A DNA stretch of 64,000 nucleotides from Amblyornis subalaris (lineage: Eukaryota; Chordata; Aves; Passeriformes; Ptilonorhynchidae). Made by a program: the position numbers and the translations under genes. Numbering within the stretch: position 1 is the first letter of the stretch; every line of letters starts with the position of its first letter. The DNA lies in assembly GCA_018881555.1 (NCBI GenBank), contig JACAXG010000123.1, positions 2,274,460 through 2,338,459 on the forward strand, written 5' to 3'. The notes beneath the pieces were generated by a model. It had not been told where the DNA came from. It made no database searches and was given only the letters and a program-made list of their open reading frames with translations. Of the stretch, positions 25,647-38,900 are shown one piece after another.

Positions 25647-26847
25647 AATTGACAGTGTAAAACCCCAGAATTTATTAGGAAGTCCTCACCTTTGTAGAAT
25701 AACATTTCTAACTCAAGAAAATATGAAAAAGAAACACTGGAGGGAAGAAAATAGGAAAAATTAAAATAAAGAAAACCAAGGAATATAGAAAGAGGGCTCC
25801 TGAGCCTTTTCCTCATTTTAGTCCTTTTTGTTTTGTTGTTTAATTGCTCAGATAATTGTCAGTATCTTCCACTATAATATCCTTCTATCAAATCCTAATA
25901 AACCATTTGATAACTGTCTTCTCTTCCAACAGCCATTACAATAACTCACCCATATTTCTAGCCATCTCAAAGTCCACAATATACACAAGTGAGAAGTGTG
26001 CACACTGTCTAAAACAGCTCAAATTACTGCCAGCTAAGGGTATTACAGTGCTTTGAAATTATATTTGGGAAAGTGCTCTACAGGACCATTTGGCTACTGA
26101 GTTTGTTTGTCCATTTTGAATTGCCAATCTGCCACCATAATTTGAAAAGTATTCCTGCAAGACATACAGATAGAAGTCTACAGAAGTAGCCTAAACAGTT
26201 AATCTCCTCTACCTTCCTGTTCTTAAAAATAATTTGTTACAAATAGAAAAAACATATCCATAGCATTTAAATAAATATTTTCACAAATCTTAAACTGAAA
26301 GAAATGTAAGGTACTAAGTGCTAAAGACCAACCATGCATTTCATAAAAGAACATGTCTCTAGCTGATCTCTTTNTTAAAATTGAAAAAAGGAAACATCCA
26401 GTTGAGATTTTGATTACTATTCAGAATTTCATATTTCTTTTTACTTTTCTCTCTTCTAAGCAGGAGAAAACTCTAGGTGCCCTTGAGTAACCTTCCTTTT
26501 TCCTCTTCATACAATTTTCACAAAAGAGTTGACCAAAATGGCATTTAATAGTCAAGGTAAGGATGTACATCAATTTATGTAACATTGTAATATTTTCCAT
26601 AATATTCCCTACACAGCCCAAATATTATTCAGTTTTTTAACCTCTGATACATCTTAAGCAGATGTCTTCATTGAGCTGTCTACAGTGATGCCTAGATCTT
26701 GTCCTGAGAGGCTATGTCTAATTCAGAGTCCCTTAGTACATGAAGGATACTGTAATTCATTCACTGCAGTGTGTGCTGTTTCCCACTAAGGGAGGATGAG
26801 TTTCATCAGCCACTGTTGAATTTATTTTCATTTGATATGTCAGGTTC

Positions 26848-26889
26848 TTATGACGTTCTTCGTAATTCTTACGATGTTCTTCATAATTC
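26848..26889. repeat. 21-bp tandem duplication
   Basis: Two adjacent 21-bp units (26848-26868 and 26869-26889) sharing GTTCTTC and TAATTC differ at a few positions, so the duplication is not very recent. Confidence 0.85.
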
Positions 26890-27673
26890 ATAATAGTCTT
26901 CAATNATCCATATAAACGTTCACCACTGGCTAATGATTCCTCCTTGGTAAACTGCTCCCCACTTCTAGGTTTTTAGCAGCACCAGCTGCAGTGCATATTC
27001 TGGAGAAAACCAATTGTTAGCCTTCTTCCAGATGTTTCTTTCTTTTGTTATTTTCAGTAAGCTTCTGCCAGATAACATGAGGAAACGAAGAGATTTCCTT
27101 TGCATATTTATGTAATTTCATTTCAGAGATTTTTCAAATCCTCTGCAAAGTCTGAGAGATCCATGCTGAAACTTCATAGTCAAGACTNCCTATTAATAGG
27201 GATTTCATTATATATTCTACAAAAAATTGCATATATTTTAGTTCTAATCTTCTTATCTCTTATTTTTTATCTGTAAATCTCTTTGCATTGGGAATTCTTC
27301 ACTGCTCCTGTGCTTGGACAACACACTAGTAATTCTGAAGACAGTACTGGAATTCAAAAATAGGTTTTAAATATTTTGTTGCTTCTCATGCTGATGGAAA
27401 ACTAATCAAAGAAAGAGCATCTGTATATAAACCTTTAATTTTTAATTACATTTCCTTAAATTGAATTTTCTGAGGTTCACTTTTTAATAACCACATATGG
27501 ACCTAGGTTTTGTAATTTTCCTTACTAGTGAAGGAAGCATTGACTTGACAACAGAAGAATAATTTGCAAATTTTTGAATATTGAGTAATTTCTGCTGACA
27601 TCAATAGAACACAGGTATTTAGCTGTAAGATATCATTTTGAAAACCAACAAACTTTAGCACCTTATTACAGTT

Positions 27674-27678
27674 GAAGT
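27674..27678. repeat. Target-site duplication, left copy (GAAGT)
   Basis: The five bases immediately before the LTR equal those immediately after it (28006-28010). Confidence 0.75.
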
Positions 27679-28005
27679 TGTNGCTCTCAGACACGAAATA
27701 AACACACGAGACACAGCTGTCAGGGTTCTAGCCGGGGCAGAAGCTAAGGAAGCTAAGGGGAAAAGAAAGAGAGTGGTTTCTGCCCTTGGTCTTTATTTAT
27801 ATGTTTTTAGAAACCACCGTGGATTGGAGGATGGGAATATCACCTCCTGCTGTTTATTGGTTAACAGAATTGTCTATCATATAGGTTAGGAATTTTAAAC
27901 AATCAGGGCCGGTTAGAATAACAAGTGCTATGTTTATACAAAAGTGCGTGAGAAACTATTTGCTGAACTAAAAACAACTGAAGAACTGCAAAATGCAGGG
28001 CTACA
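27679..28005 (-). mobile_element. Solo LTR of an endogenous retrovirus
   Basis: A 327-bp element that starts TGTNGC and ends GCTACA. The termini are inverted repeats if the uncalled base at 27682 is A, and they are flanked by exact 5-bp duplications. Read on the minus strand, it has a TATA-like ATATAAA next to AATAAA (plus-strand 27792-27802), then an R/U5-like stretch with CTTTCTTTTCCCC and a GT-rich end near 27,683-27,715. This gives the minus orientation. No retroviral coding sequence adjoins it, so it is a solo LTR. A 5-bp duplication differs from the 6 bp of the LTR at 3.0 kb, suggesting a different integrase lineage. The retrovirus class was not determined. Confidence 0.82.
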
Positions 28006-28010
28006 GAAGT
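28006..28010. repeat. Target-site duplication, right copy (GAAGT)
   Basis: Exact match to 27674-27678 on the other side of the LTR. Confidence 0.75.
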
Positions 28011-31000
28011 GAATGCAAAAATATGTTATCAAAACAGACAATTAATTTAACCAGAACTATGGATGCTTTTCACAATGGTCTCTGATGTTTTATACAGAAA
28101 ATTAACTGGTAACAAGAAATATCTGGCAAAATTTATAAAGCCTCCAAGATTTTTGTTTCATTTTGCTTTTCAGTCATATGGCACCTTGTCTGAGGTTTGC
28201 TTTGCTCTCTTAGTTTGTACTTGATGTAGTAATTTCTTTACAGATTAAGGTCAGGAATTAAACTGACATTGGAAACAGTTTGAGAGATATTTCTATCTAT
28301 TTTTTTATTTTTCTTTCTTTTTTTTTTCAGTTGTGGTGACTGAATTAATTAAAGTCACATTCAGTTCTGAAGGTGTTTCCCACATTGTTTTGCAAGCTGA
28401 TGATGTGCCACCTAAGGCAACTTTTCAGGACTGTCTGGTAGTAAAAAGTCAAATCCTACCTTTCTTTACTTTTTTTTTTTTCATCAGCATTTTTCTGCTG
28501 ATGTTGGTTGTTGATTTGCATGCCAAAGTTCCAGTAAAATCTATGAATGTGAGACATAAAGCAGCACTCACAGAATGTTCATGGTAGCAGACAAAAAAAA
28601 TATAGGCTACCTATATGGGTGCTTCAAATGAGTAGTTTAGGAAAACAATCTTAGGATTACTGATCCATTACCACAATGGGTTTGAATCAATGACCTCTTT
28701 TTTGGTCATTTTACAATTTCCTTGTCACTACTCCTGGCTTATATCTCTAGTGACCACATGGGCCAAGGCAGTGAAATACATTTATAATTGAAAACCTGTT
28801 TTATATATTCAAATCGAAGTGTAAATAGCATAGTCATATGATCGGCATTGTACTATTCTCACAGATGAAGATTTGTTGAGGCTACCAAGAGGCAATGTTA
28901 GTGCATGAAAGCTTTTCTATTAGATTAGAATATCAAATCCAGGTTTTCAAAATGGCTGTATATTCCTATTTTTAAATTAATGTATTGTCACTTGAAATAT
29001 GAGTCATTCACTGGATCCCATTCATTTCATTCCGCAATGAATGAAACTAGAGAGGCGAAAAGAGAAGCTGAGAAGGCTTGAATACAAATACCTCTGGCTT
29101 TTGCAGCCACAATGATTGGGCAAGAGTAGTGAGGAAGAGACAGCACTCTTTTCATGAAGGGACCTCAACCTTTCTGCTTTTGAAGAAAGATCCCCTTGAC
29201 TGTTATTCTGCAAGTGACTACATCAACCTGAATAAAGTTTCACAAGTGTGAGAAAGATTTCTGTTCAATAGTTGCATCACCATTGTAGCTTCTTTCAAAT
29301 TACTTTAAATCTACTCTATTTATGTGAAATGGTAATTTCTCTATAGGTTTAAGAAATAGCAAAGTGATCAGATCACTATAACTCAAGTAAACTTTTATGT
29401 TTATGTGAATCTGCATATCTACATAGATTATAATGTTTAAAATCACATTAGGAACATAAACCCAGAAAATTAGCATTCACTGTTACACTCCTGATGAAAG
29501 CTTAATTTTGGGCAGTTTACACTGCAGGCCAAGTTATTTCTGTTCTGGAGTTTTTGTAATTGATAACAGAAGTTCCCAGGAAGCATGAAGCCTCATCTCT
29601 ACGCTACATTTGTAAGACACCTTTCGCATATGCTTTACTGACCCTTTTATTAGTATTTATCAATCTCTCTGCATACATTGAAATGACAATAAGCACCAAT
29701 TTAATTTTGAACTTGTGTTTGTTAGATTTTCATCTTAAATATCAGAAGCAGTGCTATTTTGTATTGCTTTGTATTAAAGTTTTGAGAGATAATCCATTGT
29801 CCTTGTTTAAAAATGTTGTTTCTAACTATCAATTTAACTTTCAATTATAATACACAGGCTAATACACTAATAAGGTGACTTTCTTAAATCATCTCAGTAA
29901 AATTCATAATGAAGGTGAAAAAAACCCAAATCAATATNTAGCTGTGAATAACTGTCATGAAAGCTTAAGTACTCTCCAGATTCGAAAGAAACTCATTATT
30001 GTTTGGATAGCTCTACTGATGGATGGCGAGCAACTTATTATAGCTAGATAACGGCTATAACCTAGATATTATCTAAAATAGTTAAAACACACTTTATGTC
30101 TTTAGGAAAGATACTTCAGATACATGAATGAGCCAACATTGTTTATTCAAATGGGAATGTGTTCAGCAGCCAGGAAGCATTGCAAGAGGATGAAGTGTTC
30201 TCTATTGGATTAGAATACCTGAATGNGAATGTCAAAATGGCTTTCTTTCCTAAACGTATATGTCTGTTCTTGATTTCATGTATTGTTATGCTGTGTGATT
30301 CACTCATTAATTTCCTGCTGTCCAACACCATAAAAAACTGCTACGCTAAAAAGGCTGGAATGAGAAGAATTTTTCTTTTGGGTTCCGTGCNGATTGAGTC
30401 TTTGGTAAGAGAATGTAATTGTAACTCTGACTTCCTGCCCACACAAAACANGAACGCCGTCTTCCTACCAGTAGAGATGAGCACTTTAATACTTATATTC
30501 CCACACTATGTTTTAATGTACTACATGTAACCCTCAAAAAGGTTTTCACAAAGCACTTCTTTCAAACCTACAAGAATAATACTTGTCTTTACTGGAATTG
30601 TGGATGAACTGAGTATCTANTTATTTTATCTATTAATCAGTACACAAAGATATACAATAGCCTACATTATTTCATGGATTTTCTTGAAGGGTTTTATTGA
30701 GTATTAGTATAAAAATCACAGTCCTGGAGGAATGACTGTTGGAAGGACAAGAATCTGTGCACCCTGAAGCTACCCTGCTCCCTACTTTATGGCATTTAAT
30801 TGTATTTAAAAATGAAAATAATACATCCCACTATTAAGCAGATGGAAAACTANATTGAGAATGAATCTACATATTTTCACAAGGAGGAAGATAGGAAGTC
30901 TAAAAACTAAAAGAGGTACAGGAGACTTTGTAGGGAAATCAAAGAATTTAAACAAGACAATAAGAAAGGAGATACAGAGAGCTGAAGAGAAGAAGGCAAC

Positions 31001-34000
31001 TTATTTATCTGAGATGCATTAGAAAGTTAACTACAGTTCTTAATGGATGAAATTATGGGAAGTTACAAGCAACGCTAAACATTTGTCGTTTCAATTAGAA
31101 ATATATTTTCTACAAGCCGGCAGTGCCAATGCAGCCTTGGAATTTGCTCATATTCTCTCCATNATCTTTGCTTTGAGACAAAAAAAAGACAAAAAATTTA
31201 AACACCACATGTAAACTGAGGAATTTTAAAAGACCTGTATTGGTCAGAATACTGTATGTAATTCAGGAAAAGAGTCCTTTTTGGTCAGATAGTGGACACA
31301 CATAGCACTATACACTGAATAAAAATTTAAGCTAATCCCTAGACATCTCTATTCCATTATTAATAGTATCACAGGATTCTATTACAGAAATACAAATGCC
31401 AGAAGATCCTTTTTGATGTTGTGGTGTTTAGGCAGTTAAGTAAAAAAACACTGCAGTACTCATTTATGCACACAGTCATGCATAAGTGCAGAGAAAAAGG
31501 ATTATAANCTAGCATTGTTGCATGCTTGTGGGTGTGTACACATGCACACACATTCACAAGGTGTGTGTAAAGGAAGGAAGAGGATAAACAAAAGGATAAT
31601 GTCTGGTTTCAAGAAGAAATGATAAAGTAACGTGCAAACTCTTAAAGAAAATTACATTAAATAAATAAATACCCTGGCATATTTACAAGTTCATATTTAN
31701 ATAAAAGCCAAGGTCTAGTCAAAATACAAGAACTGATTTACCTACTAACTCTACTCTGCCAGGCACAATTAGATATTAAACAGGTCATTCTAACACTTAA
31801 AAACTGACTAGCCACAGGTCAGAAGACATTAATAAAATTCATACAGATAAAATTGTTCCATGCTGCCTTTAGCTCTGTTGAAGAGCTCAGACAGAGAGAA
31901 TAGAAATGTTCTTAGATTTCACAAATAATTAAAAGTGCTCCCTTTTTTCCTCCTCCCTCACTTAATTCCAGTGAGAAGGCAATTCTCTATATGAATATCA
32001 AAATGATTGATGCTAAAAAGCATTAATGTATTAATTTTTATATGATCATAGGNGTACAAATCTCAATGAAATGTAGAGAGCTAAAGCCTATCCTGGTTAT
32101 GTAATTTATTCTTCCTGTTTACTCAATGTATTGGACAATGGTGTCACGGCATGCTAAACAAACACAATACATTCTCACTCATTTTATTCCAGACTGACTG
32201 TTGTCATGTTCTGAAGAACACNCAAAGACTGAGCTCGAGAGCAGTAGTTAAAAACGGCAACTGGCTGTCAGTGGTATAGTTTGTCATTGTTCCTCAGACA
32301 AAAGGCAGACTGTCACAATAAACAGCATTTATTCATTTCAGATGTGTGGCTTAGGGCTGAGGAAGGGGAGGTGTCATTCGTAGTAATTGTAAAACACATA
32401 AATAATAACAGTAGTCTGCAAATCATTTATCAAAGAAAACAGTGGGAGTTGGCAGTGATGGAGGCAAGAAAATGGATGCTTCCAGCACAACCTAATTTAC
32501 AACTCTTTTAAAAAATCACATTTTTTCTTTCATAACAGTGAAATGGAATGTTTTGTATTAACTGCTTATGTGGTGGGTAAGCAAGACAGAACAACTAAAT
32601 AATGACTTTAATGACTTATTTTAAACAAACCTCTGAGCAGCTTTCTGAACATGATTACTCTCTACTCAGCTGCTGTCAATTTTATTAACCTAATTCTACT
32701 AATTAAAAACCATTTCATATTGATATTGGCATCACCTCCTCTAGCTTTTTCTTTGCTTAAAAATTGCATCTTTTTAAACAAATTATACTGCTTTGTGAAA
32801 GTACTCTGCATTGGTATTTGAATAGAAGAAGATTCTTTAACTGAATGCTTATGTCTGATTTTTCAGGATGGCTCTCAAATCCTAATAATAAATTCTTGTT
32901 AATAATTTCATGGGCAGAAATTATAAAGCATAGAAATTAATCTTGTTGAGGTTGGCATTACTATTTTTTTTTATTNAAGTGCAACTTTTGAGGAAGCCAT
33001 TATCATCCTTCTCTCTTGTAAGCTGCTGTCCTGATTTACAAGGCTGAAGTCCTAGCTCAGCAACACATATTAACTGGATTATGAAATNCCCCAGCCAAGC
33101 CTTTGAGGATCTGCAAAGATCTGGGAAGAGAAGTGAGAAAAAAAGACACTGGCAGCTGAAAAGGTGCTCCAAAAGGAAACTCCTAATTTACTACTGCTTG
33201 GTGAAAGTCCCACTTCATCTCATAACCACTCCTGCTGCTGTCCAGAACACACATAATATTTATTAGAGAGCAATCTCTTCTTACATACCCAGAAAAAACA
33301 GATGGATATGAGTTTTTCTCTGGCGAACCACACAATGTTCACCAGATGGAAACAATGCTCCCTATATAGTTTCTCAGGCATTTTTGCCTACAGATCCTTC
33401 CCTCTCAGCACGTGTCAAATCATATCAGGAACAAGGGCATTAAAGGGCTAAGAAAAGGACAGGTATGCTGGAGAGATTGAACTTGTGTTTTAGCATGGAT
33501 CTCTTCCGTGAAAAATCTTATATAGTTTGCCAGAGAGAGAACAGAGTAAAAGAGATGCCCTGTATTGAAAGAGTGGAATCTCATATCAGTATTTCGTTCA
33601 GAAAATGTTATCACAGCTGTTACTGCTCTGGTATAGCAGACAAGTAGAGCTCAGGAGTTGCAAGAAGCAATATGTCTGGCAGTGCAANGGTAGCTCACTG
33701 AAGAATGGGTGCACATGACCAGATCTAAGATAAGCTTTGGCAATTCTTGCCTTAATAAGATAGGATTTTTCTTAATTGATTTTAAAATTGAAAAAGATGC
33801 TAGGTTTTGGCAGTCAGGACATGAATTTATGAGAAAATGAGACAACACATGTAAAGCTTTATGTGTTTAATATCTACAGCTAGAAGAAATGAAAAAAAAT
33901 AGAGTGCTGAAAAACCGATGTTAAAAAACTAATTGCTGGCCACCTTTTTAGAAAAGATTAGTAAAATTAGAAAAATACATGTTCTAAGATGAAAAAATCC

Positions 34001-35902
34001 TCTGAAGAGAAATGAGAAAATTTGGGATTAATTTTATATAAATAATTACAAAAGGAGGGGTTTAGTCCTTTTAGAAGCGACATTTTCAGTGCAACATCAA
34101 CTATACTGCTGTAACCTTTAATTAAAGTGACACAATTTCATCTAATCTTACTAAGAGCAACAAACAGTAACTTGAAAATTTTAAACCAGAATTTATTCAA
34201 AATTACTTAGTTTCTGTGAGAGCAGTAACAAATCTAAGCATAACACTTCTTCATTTAGAAAAGATGTACCCTGAAATAATGAAAATATTCTTACCTATAT
34301 TATGTCATTATTGACTTCATAGAGGTTCTCTTGAACTTTTCCCAACTCCCTTCTACCAGTCTTTATAGAATTAAATATAAAAATATGTGGGCACACAGTA
34401 CTACTCTTCTGGGTTTGGAATACTGTCTTAATTCAGCTTAAAATGAGAAACAAAATATTCATAGTATGCCTCTCTCATGCAGACTACTAAGATCTTTAGC
34501 TTCCTTTCCTTGTAAAATCTCTCTCTCCTGTTGTGTTACAAAAGCCTCGACTGCTATGCTTGAAAAGACTGAACTTTGGGGTGCATTTTCTTGGTTAACT
34601 ATTTCCATATAAGAAATCTTAAAAACTCAAAGCTTATTCTTCTGTAGTCTTCATAAAATCAGTCCCTTTTACTCAGGAATAAAAGCTTATATGTTTGAAT
34701 ATATGATTTTATCCTGGGTTCAGTCAGGTGCTTGGTGTTTATAGCACCCTGTGCATAGTTACTCAGAGTGACAAACACATGCAATCATTAAAGAGTGATG
34801 ATAACCTTCATTCTAATTACATTAGTACACCAGCTCTCTCAAATTATGGCAGATTTCCCATAACAGAAACAGCTAAGCACAAATGTAAATGGATCAACGG
34901 TGTCACTCATAAACTATGATCATGGCCAGCGTCTGACAGTGGACAATCACTCACGCAATACCACAATCACTCTGCAGTTAACGCATGTCNCTACTGATTT
35001 GCAGGGAAATTTTTGAAACCAGAATTTGCATGGTCTATTTGAAACTTCCCTGAGCTGAATACCTAGCATTTAGCTTTCTAGTGGGAGTTGTGACAGTAGC
35101 ACTGCTCGCAGCAAACTGCCACTGTCGTTTGTTCTGCTTCACTGCTGTTTGACTGTCACAGCCTGTCATGTAGGAAGAAAGCACCGCATCTAACCCCCTG
35201 TGACAAGGTTTAATCACCCCTATTACTCCTATTGGCTGTTCAAGCCACCTTGGGGTGTGCAGCACACAGTTATAGATCTAAAAAATCCTTGCTTTATAAA
35301 TGGAAAGGCTAAAATCTGGTCTGAGTCGATCAATCTTGTAACACACAGTTGAAAGGAACTAGAAGGATTAGATAAATAATACTAATGCAATGCTTGAGAT
35401 AATTTTTTAATTTTCAAACCTTTTGCATTTTTAGGAATACTAAATTATTTATTTTACTTCAAGATTACTTTGTTAAATGGATTCCAGGTATTCAAATTCT
35501 GAATTTATTGTTATTTCTTTCCAGCAATCATTGTTAGAATGTAGACGCATATGCAAGAGTCACATTTGGGTTACATGTATTATGTCAAAATAAAGTGACA
35601 AAGGTAAAAATTGTATCACAAGGTATACCTGTCCCAGTGTTAATGCNGGGTCAAAGGGCAAGGGGAGGAATGCTTAGAATAATCTTTGTACAAAGGAAAG
35701 GTTAAACTTAAGTCTTCCTCATACAAATCAGCAGTAATTAATTAAAACTTCATATATGCCTGATCTGTCTAATGAAACTGTTTCTTAGTTGTTCCATATG
35801 GAAAATTGTATCTTCATGTTAGTTTTAACAATGTACTTTATGAGACTGCAGTCCATATTATACTTAAAGCCTGAAGGACATATGAGAGACAACAACTGAG
35901 AC
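28011..35902. other. Unannotated AT-rich stretch
   Basis: No gene recognised in 7.9 kb. Features noticed: a polypyrimidine-AG tract followed by an open, GT-ended segment at 28331-28437 that looks like a possible exon; a Lys/Arg-rich frame at about 30,880-31,030 vaguely like a LINE endonuclease-RT linker; a TG/CA block at 31.5 kb; and a less AT-rich block at 35,040-35,280. None is firm. Confidence 0.45.
31519..31572. repeat. Alternating TG/CA block with nested palindromes
   Basis: It contains the self-complementary TGTGTACACA, and CACACAC is followed by GTGTGTG about 10 bases later, so short hairpins or Z-DNA-like structure are possible. A simple-sequence feature; function unlikely. Confidence 0.7.
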
Positions 35903-35950
35903 TAGATCAATTGATTAGAGCATGGTGCTAGTAACTCTCCTGGTCCTTTT
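35903..35950 (+). pseudogene. tRNA-Ile-like sequence, probably the 5' head of an old SINE
   Basis: The segment TAGATCAATTGATTAGAGCA plus TGGTGCTAGTAAC follows the 5' half of eukaryotic tRNA-Ile(AAU): A-box, D-loop and anticodon stem. About 28 of the first 33 positions agree, and most differences are G to A. Similarity breaks down after GGTC, and no intact B-box (GGTTCGATCC-type) follows, so it is not a working tRNA gene. tRNA-Ile-derived SINEs with CR1-like tails have been described in birds, which makes a SINE head likelier than a tRNA pseudogene. I could not recognise the tail. It lies on the plus strand in otherwise unique DNA. Confidence 0.55.
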
Positions 35951-38900
35951 GCTTACAGCTAGTTACACATCCTCCTCCAGAAGCCCAGGTAACATAGACC
36001 AATCACATTTTGCACATCAACAAATCTGTTTGCTTGAGCTGNTCTTATTAAACCCCAGCTCTATTCACTGGGACAAAAGAAAATCATTTCAATAAGGAAA
36101 CATATTAACCCATTGTGAGTTTAGCTTTAGCAAGGTAATCTAGTACTGGGAGCTTCCTAGGCCTGATAAACAATGCTAGTGTGAGTCTTTACAACGAGAA
36201 ATTCTGGTGCTCGTGAACATCATTAATACAGGTGTTATTTCAATTGACATGTATTTGTAAATATCACATTTGTTTTGAAGAGACCGGGCAGGAAATGAGC
36301 ATAACCTGACAGAGCAGAATACTTGGTGGATCAATAATCAAGCACAAGGACTTATACCCTTGCATCCCTGCTTTAGCCCAGTTCTGAAAATATATGAGCA
36401 AGTGCACATCCTGTACAACCAGAATAAGTATGCTGCTTTCATCATATACCTGTAAATGTTCCTACAAATTAGGGATGAAATTTTTTAAAAGGCAAACATA
36501 AAAAACACCTCACGGGTAGTACTGTCAGTACTCATTTTTATTGTGAGCAAAATGAACTATTTCATTTTCTTTTCTAACTAGTGATTTCAGGTGAAATAAA
36601 ACATAATCTTGGGCCAGAGCATTTTAAAACTTGCAAAAAGCATGAGAAAGTNTAAATGGGTGGAAAGTGCATTACATAAGGGTTTTAATTTTACATGAAA
36701 ACTCTATCTAACAGGAAGGTAGATTATTTTAATTTTTTTCAAATATAAACACACTTATCTGTGTTTCTTTTTCCACTTTGGGAAAAAACCTCCAAAACCT
36801 GAATTCCAGTTGCCAGTGAAGTTTCAGTATTCCCTCTAGATTCTTTTCCTGAATGACCAAATGCAAAAGACCCTTTTCTGTGTAAAATGAGCTTATAGTG
36901 CTTACAGCAGCTTGTGCCCCTCATCCATGTACAATTCTAACCTATGTTCTCACTTCCCCAGTCTGATAGTGTCAATTAGATTAACATTACCATGAGTGTT
37001 ACAGATTTTCTGTTACTAAAGACAAAAAGTAATTTATGTTTTCTTATATCCATCAAACACCTGTGAAGTGTCATCTAGAAATAACCAATTATAGCATCTC
37101 TCCAGCTGTATACAGATAGATGTGGGCTGCTGCAGTTAACCCATCATCAGGAAACTGTGCATGCCAGTACTTATTCATGGTGTGTTGCAATGCCAGTTCA
37201 TCAGCTACAGGCTTACAGCACACATGTTCTCCTTCATACCTTCTGTCCACTAATTTGACTGATGTTCTCTTTCCACAATTTGCTTAGCAGTTCTGAATGA
37301 CAATAAAGGACAGGTCAATACCACACTATACTTTCTTTCTGTACAGTACTTTGACCCTGAAAGTAAGTTCATGGAATTTGAATCCTAGACTGCCTATCTG
37401 AGAAATCTGATTTCTTGAATTGCCCAGTCATAGAATAGTTTCAACAATTTTCATAATTTGAAAGGAATAAATGTTTTTGGTGGTTTTTCTGCCACAAGGT
37501 GTGGCATTGACAGTAAGACAGATAAGTAATAATCCTAGACCTTTAGATCCATGCTTTCTTTTTACAAATAAACCAACAAAATATTCTAGGCAAAGATATT
37601 GATATGAATCTTTGGATATGAATCATAATAGCAGATTTTCACATCAGGTATTTGATTCCATCTCTGAACTCCAAAGCCTCTGCAGTGTGAATGGCAGCAG
37701 GAAATGGCTTTCAAACTCTTCCTAACAGATGGAATAAAATCTGCCAGGTTATTAAATTACTACACAACTATTTTTAGTTTCCATTTCGAAATCCTTTTTC
37801 TTCTTTTGTCATATAATATGTCACCGCTAATCAAATCTCAGAAGCATTACTATTTTGAAAACAGAAGCATGAACTGGCAGTTTATTATTCTTTGCCCTGA
37901 ACATTTTTGTTGCTGCTTTATTCTTCTAAAATTATGCAGTATTTATACAGATTTGTGTACTAAAAGAATGGAGAATATAAGTCAAAACAGCAGTTTATAG
38001 GAGTTACAAGCTTTAAAATTATTTTAGTGATGAATAATTGCTGTGAATCCAGTCTAGGATTAAAAAAACCTGTTTGCTGAAAACTGACAAGTAGAAATGG
38101 CCTCCTAATAACTATGAAACCAAAAGCAAATGCCTCAGCTGGATGGGGTGAAGCATANCAGAAGTGAAACATACTTTATTTTTGATGAATTGTACTCAGA
38201 AAGAATAGGAAGCTACTCAGCTGTTGAGAAAATTAAACCAATTGTTTTCTCCTGTGAACTCTGTCATAGTGACAGATTTTCTTAGTGTACAAAGAATCCT
38301 TTGATGGCAAACTTGCTTGTAATTCAAGTGTTATGGAAAAAAATTGTCTCTTTGTTCATGTACTAACTGAAACACCCACTCTTTCCTTACATGAGATCTA
38401 TTATTACTGCTACATTTACACTACAGTACAGAAGTGATGATATATAAAAAACTGGAGCATTAAACATGCAAATACACTTGCAAGTATTACCGTAGCAAAT
38501 ATTGCAACACTGAAAGAAAGTGTATTAATTGCAATGTGATTAATTTAACTGGCAAATTCTGATTTTACTTAAGGGGAATAAACTTCAATCTGCTAAGGAG
38601 TCAATCTTGCAACTTGCAAATTGCTCCCGTATCTGATTTTCAGTAGTGCATCAGGCAACAGTCAGCCTCAGATTGAACATGAAAATGCAACTAAAAAAAA
38701 CCACCACAGAGAGAGATTTAGATTGGAGTGATACTGTACAGCAGACCTGTGACAACTGAAAGCTGTATTGATTTACATTACTGCCGCAAAAGCAATGTGA
38801 AACAATGAGAAAAGCCCCCACATTTTAGTTCAGTTCTATTGAATCTAACAAGTGTGAAGAAATAGTTTTGGGATTTTTTTGATACCACTAACCTGACTGA

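Larger units (their letters stand above)
24741..27673. other. Unannotated AT-rich stretch
   Basis: No gene recognised. It holds a small perfect hairpin at 25.6 kb and a 21-bp duplication at 26.85 kb, listed separately. The longest frame (107 codons, minus, 25493-25816) is Phe/Leu/Ser-rich, as expected from T-rich DNA, and has no motif. Confidence 0.5.
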
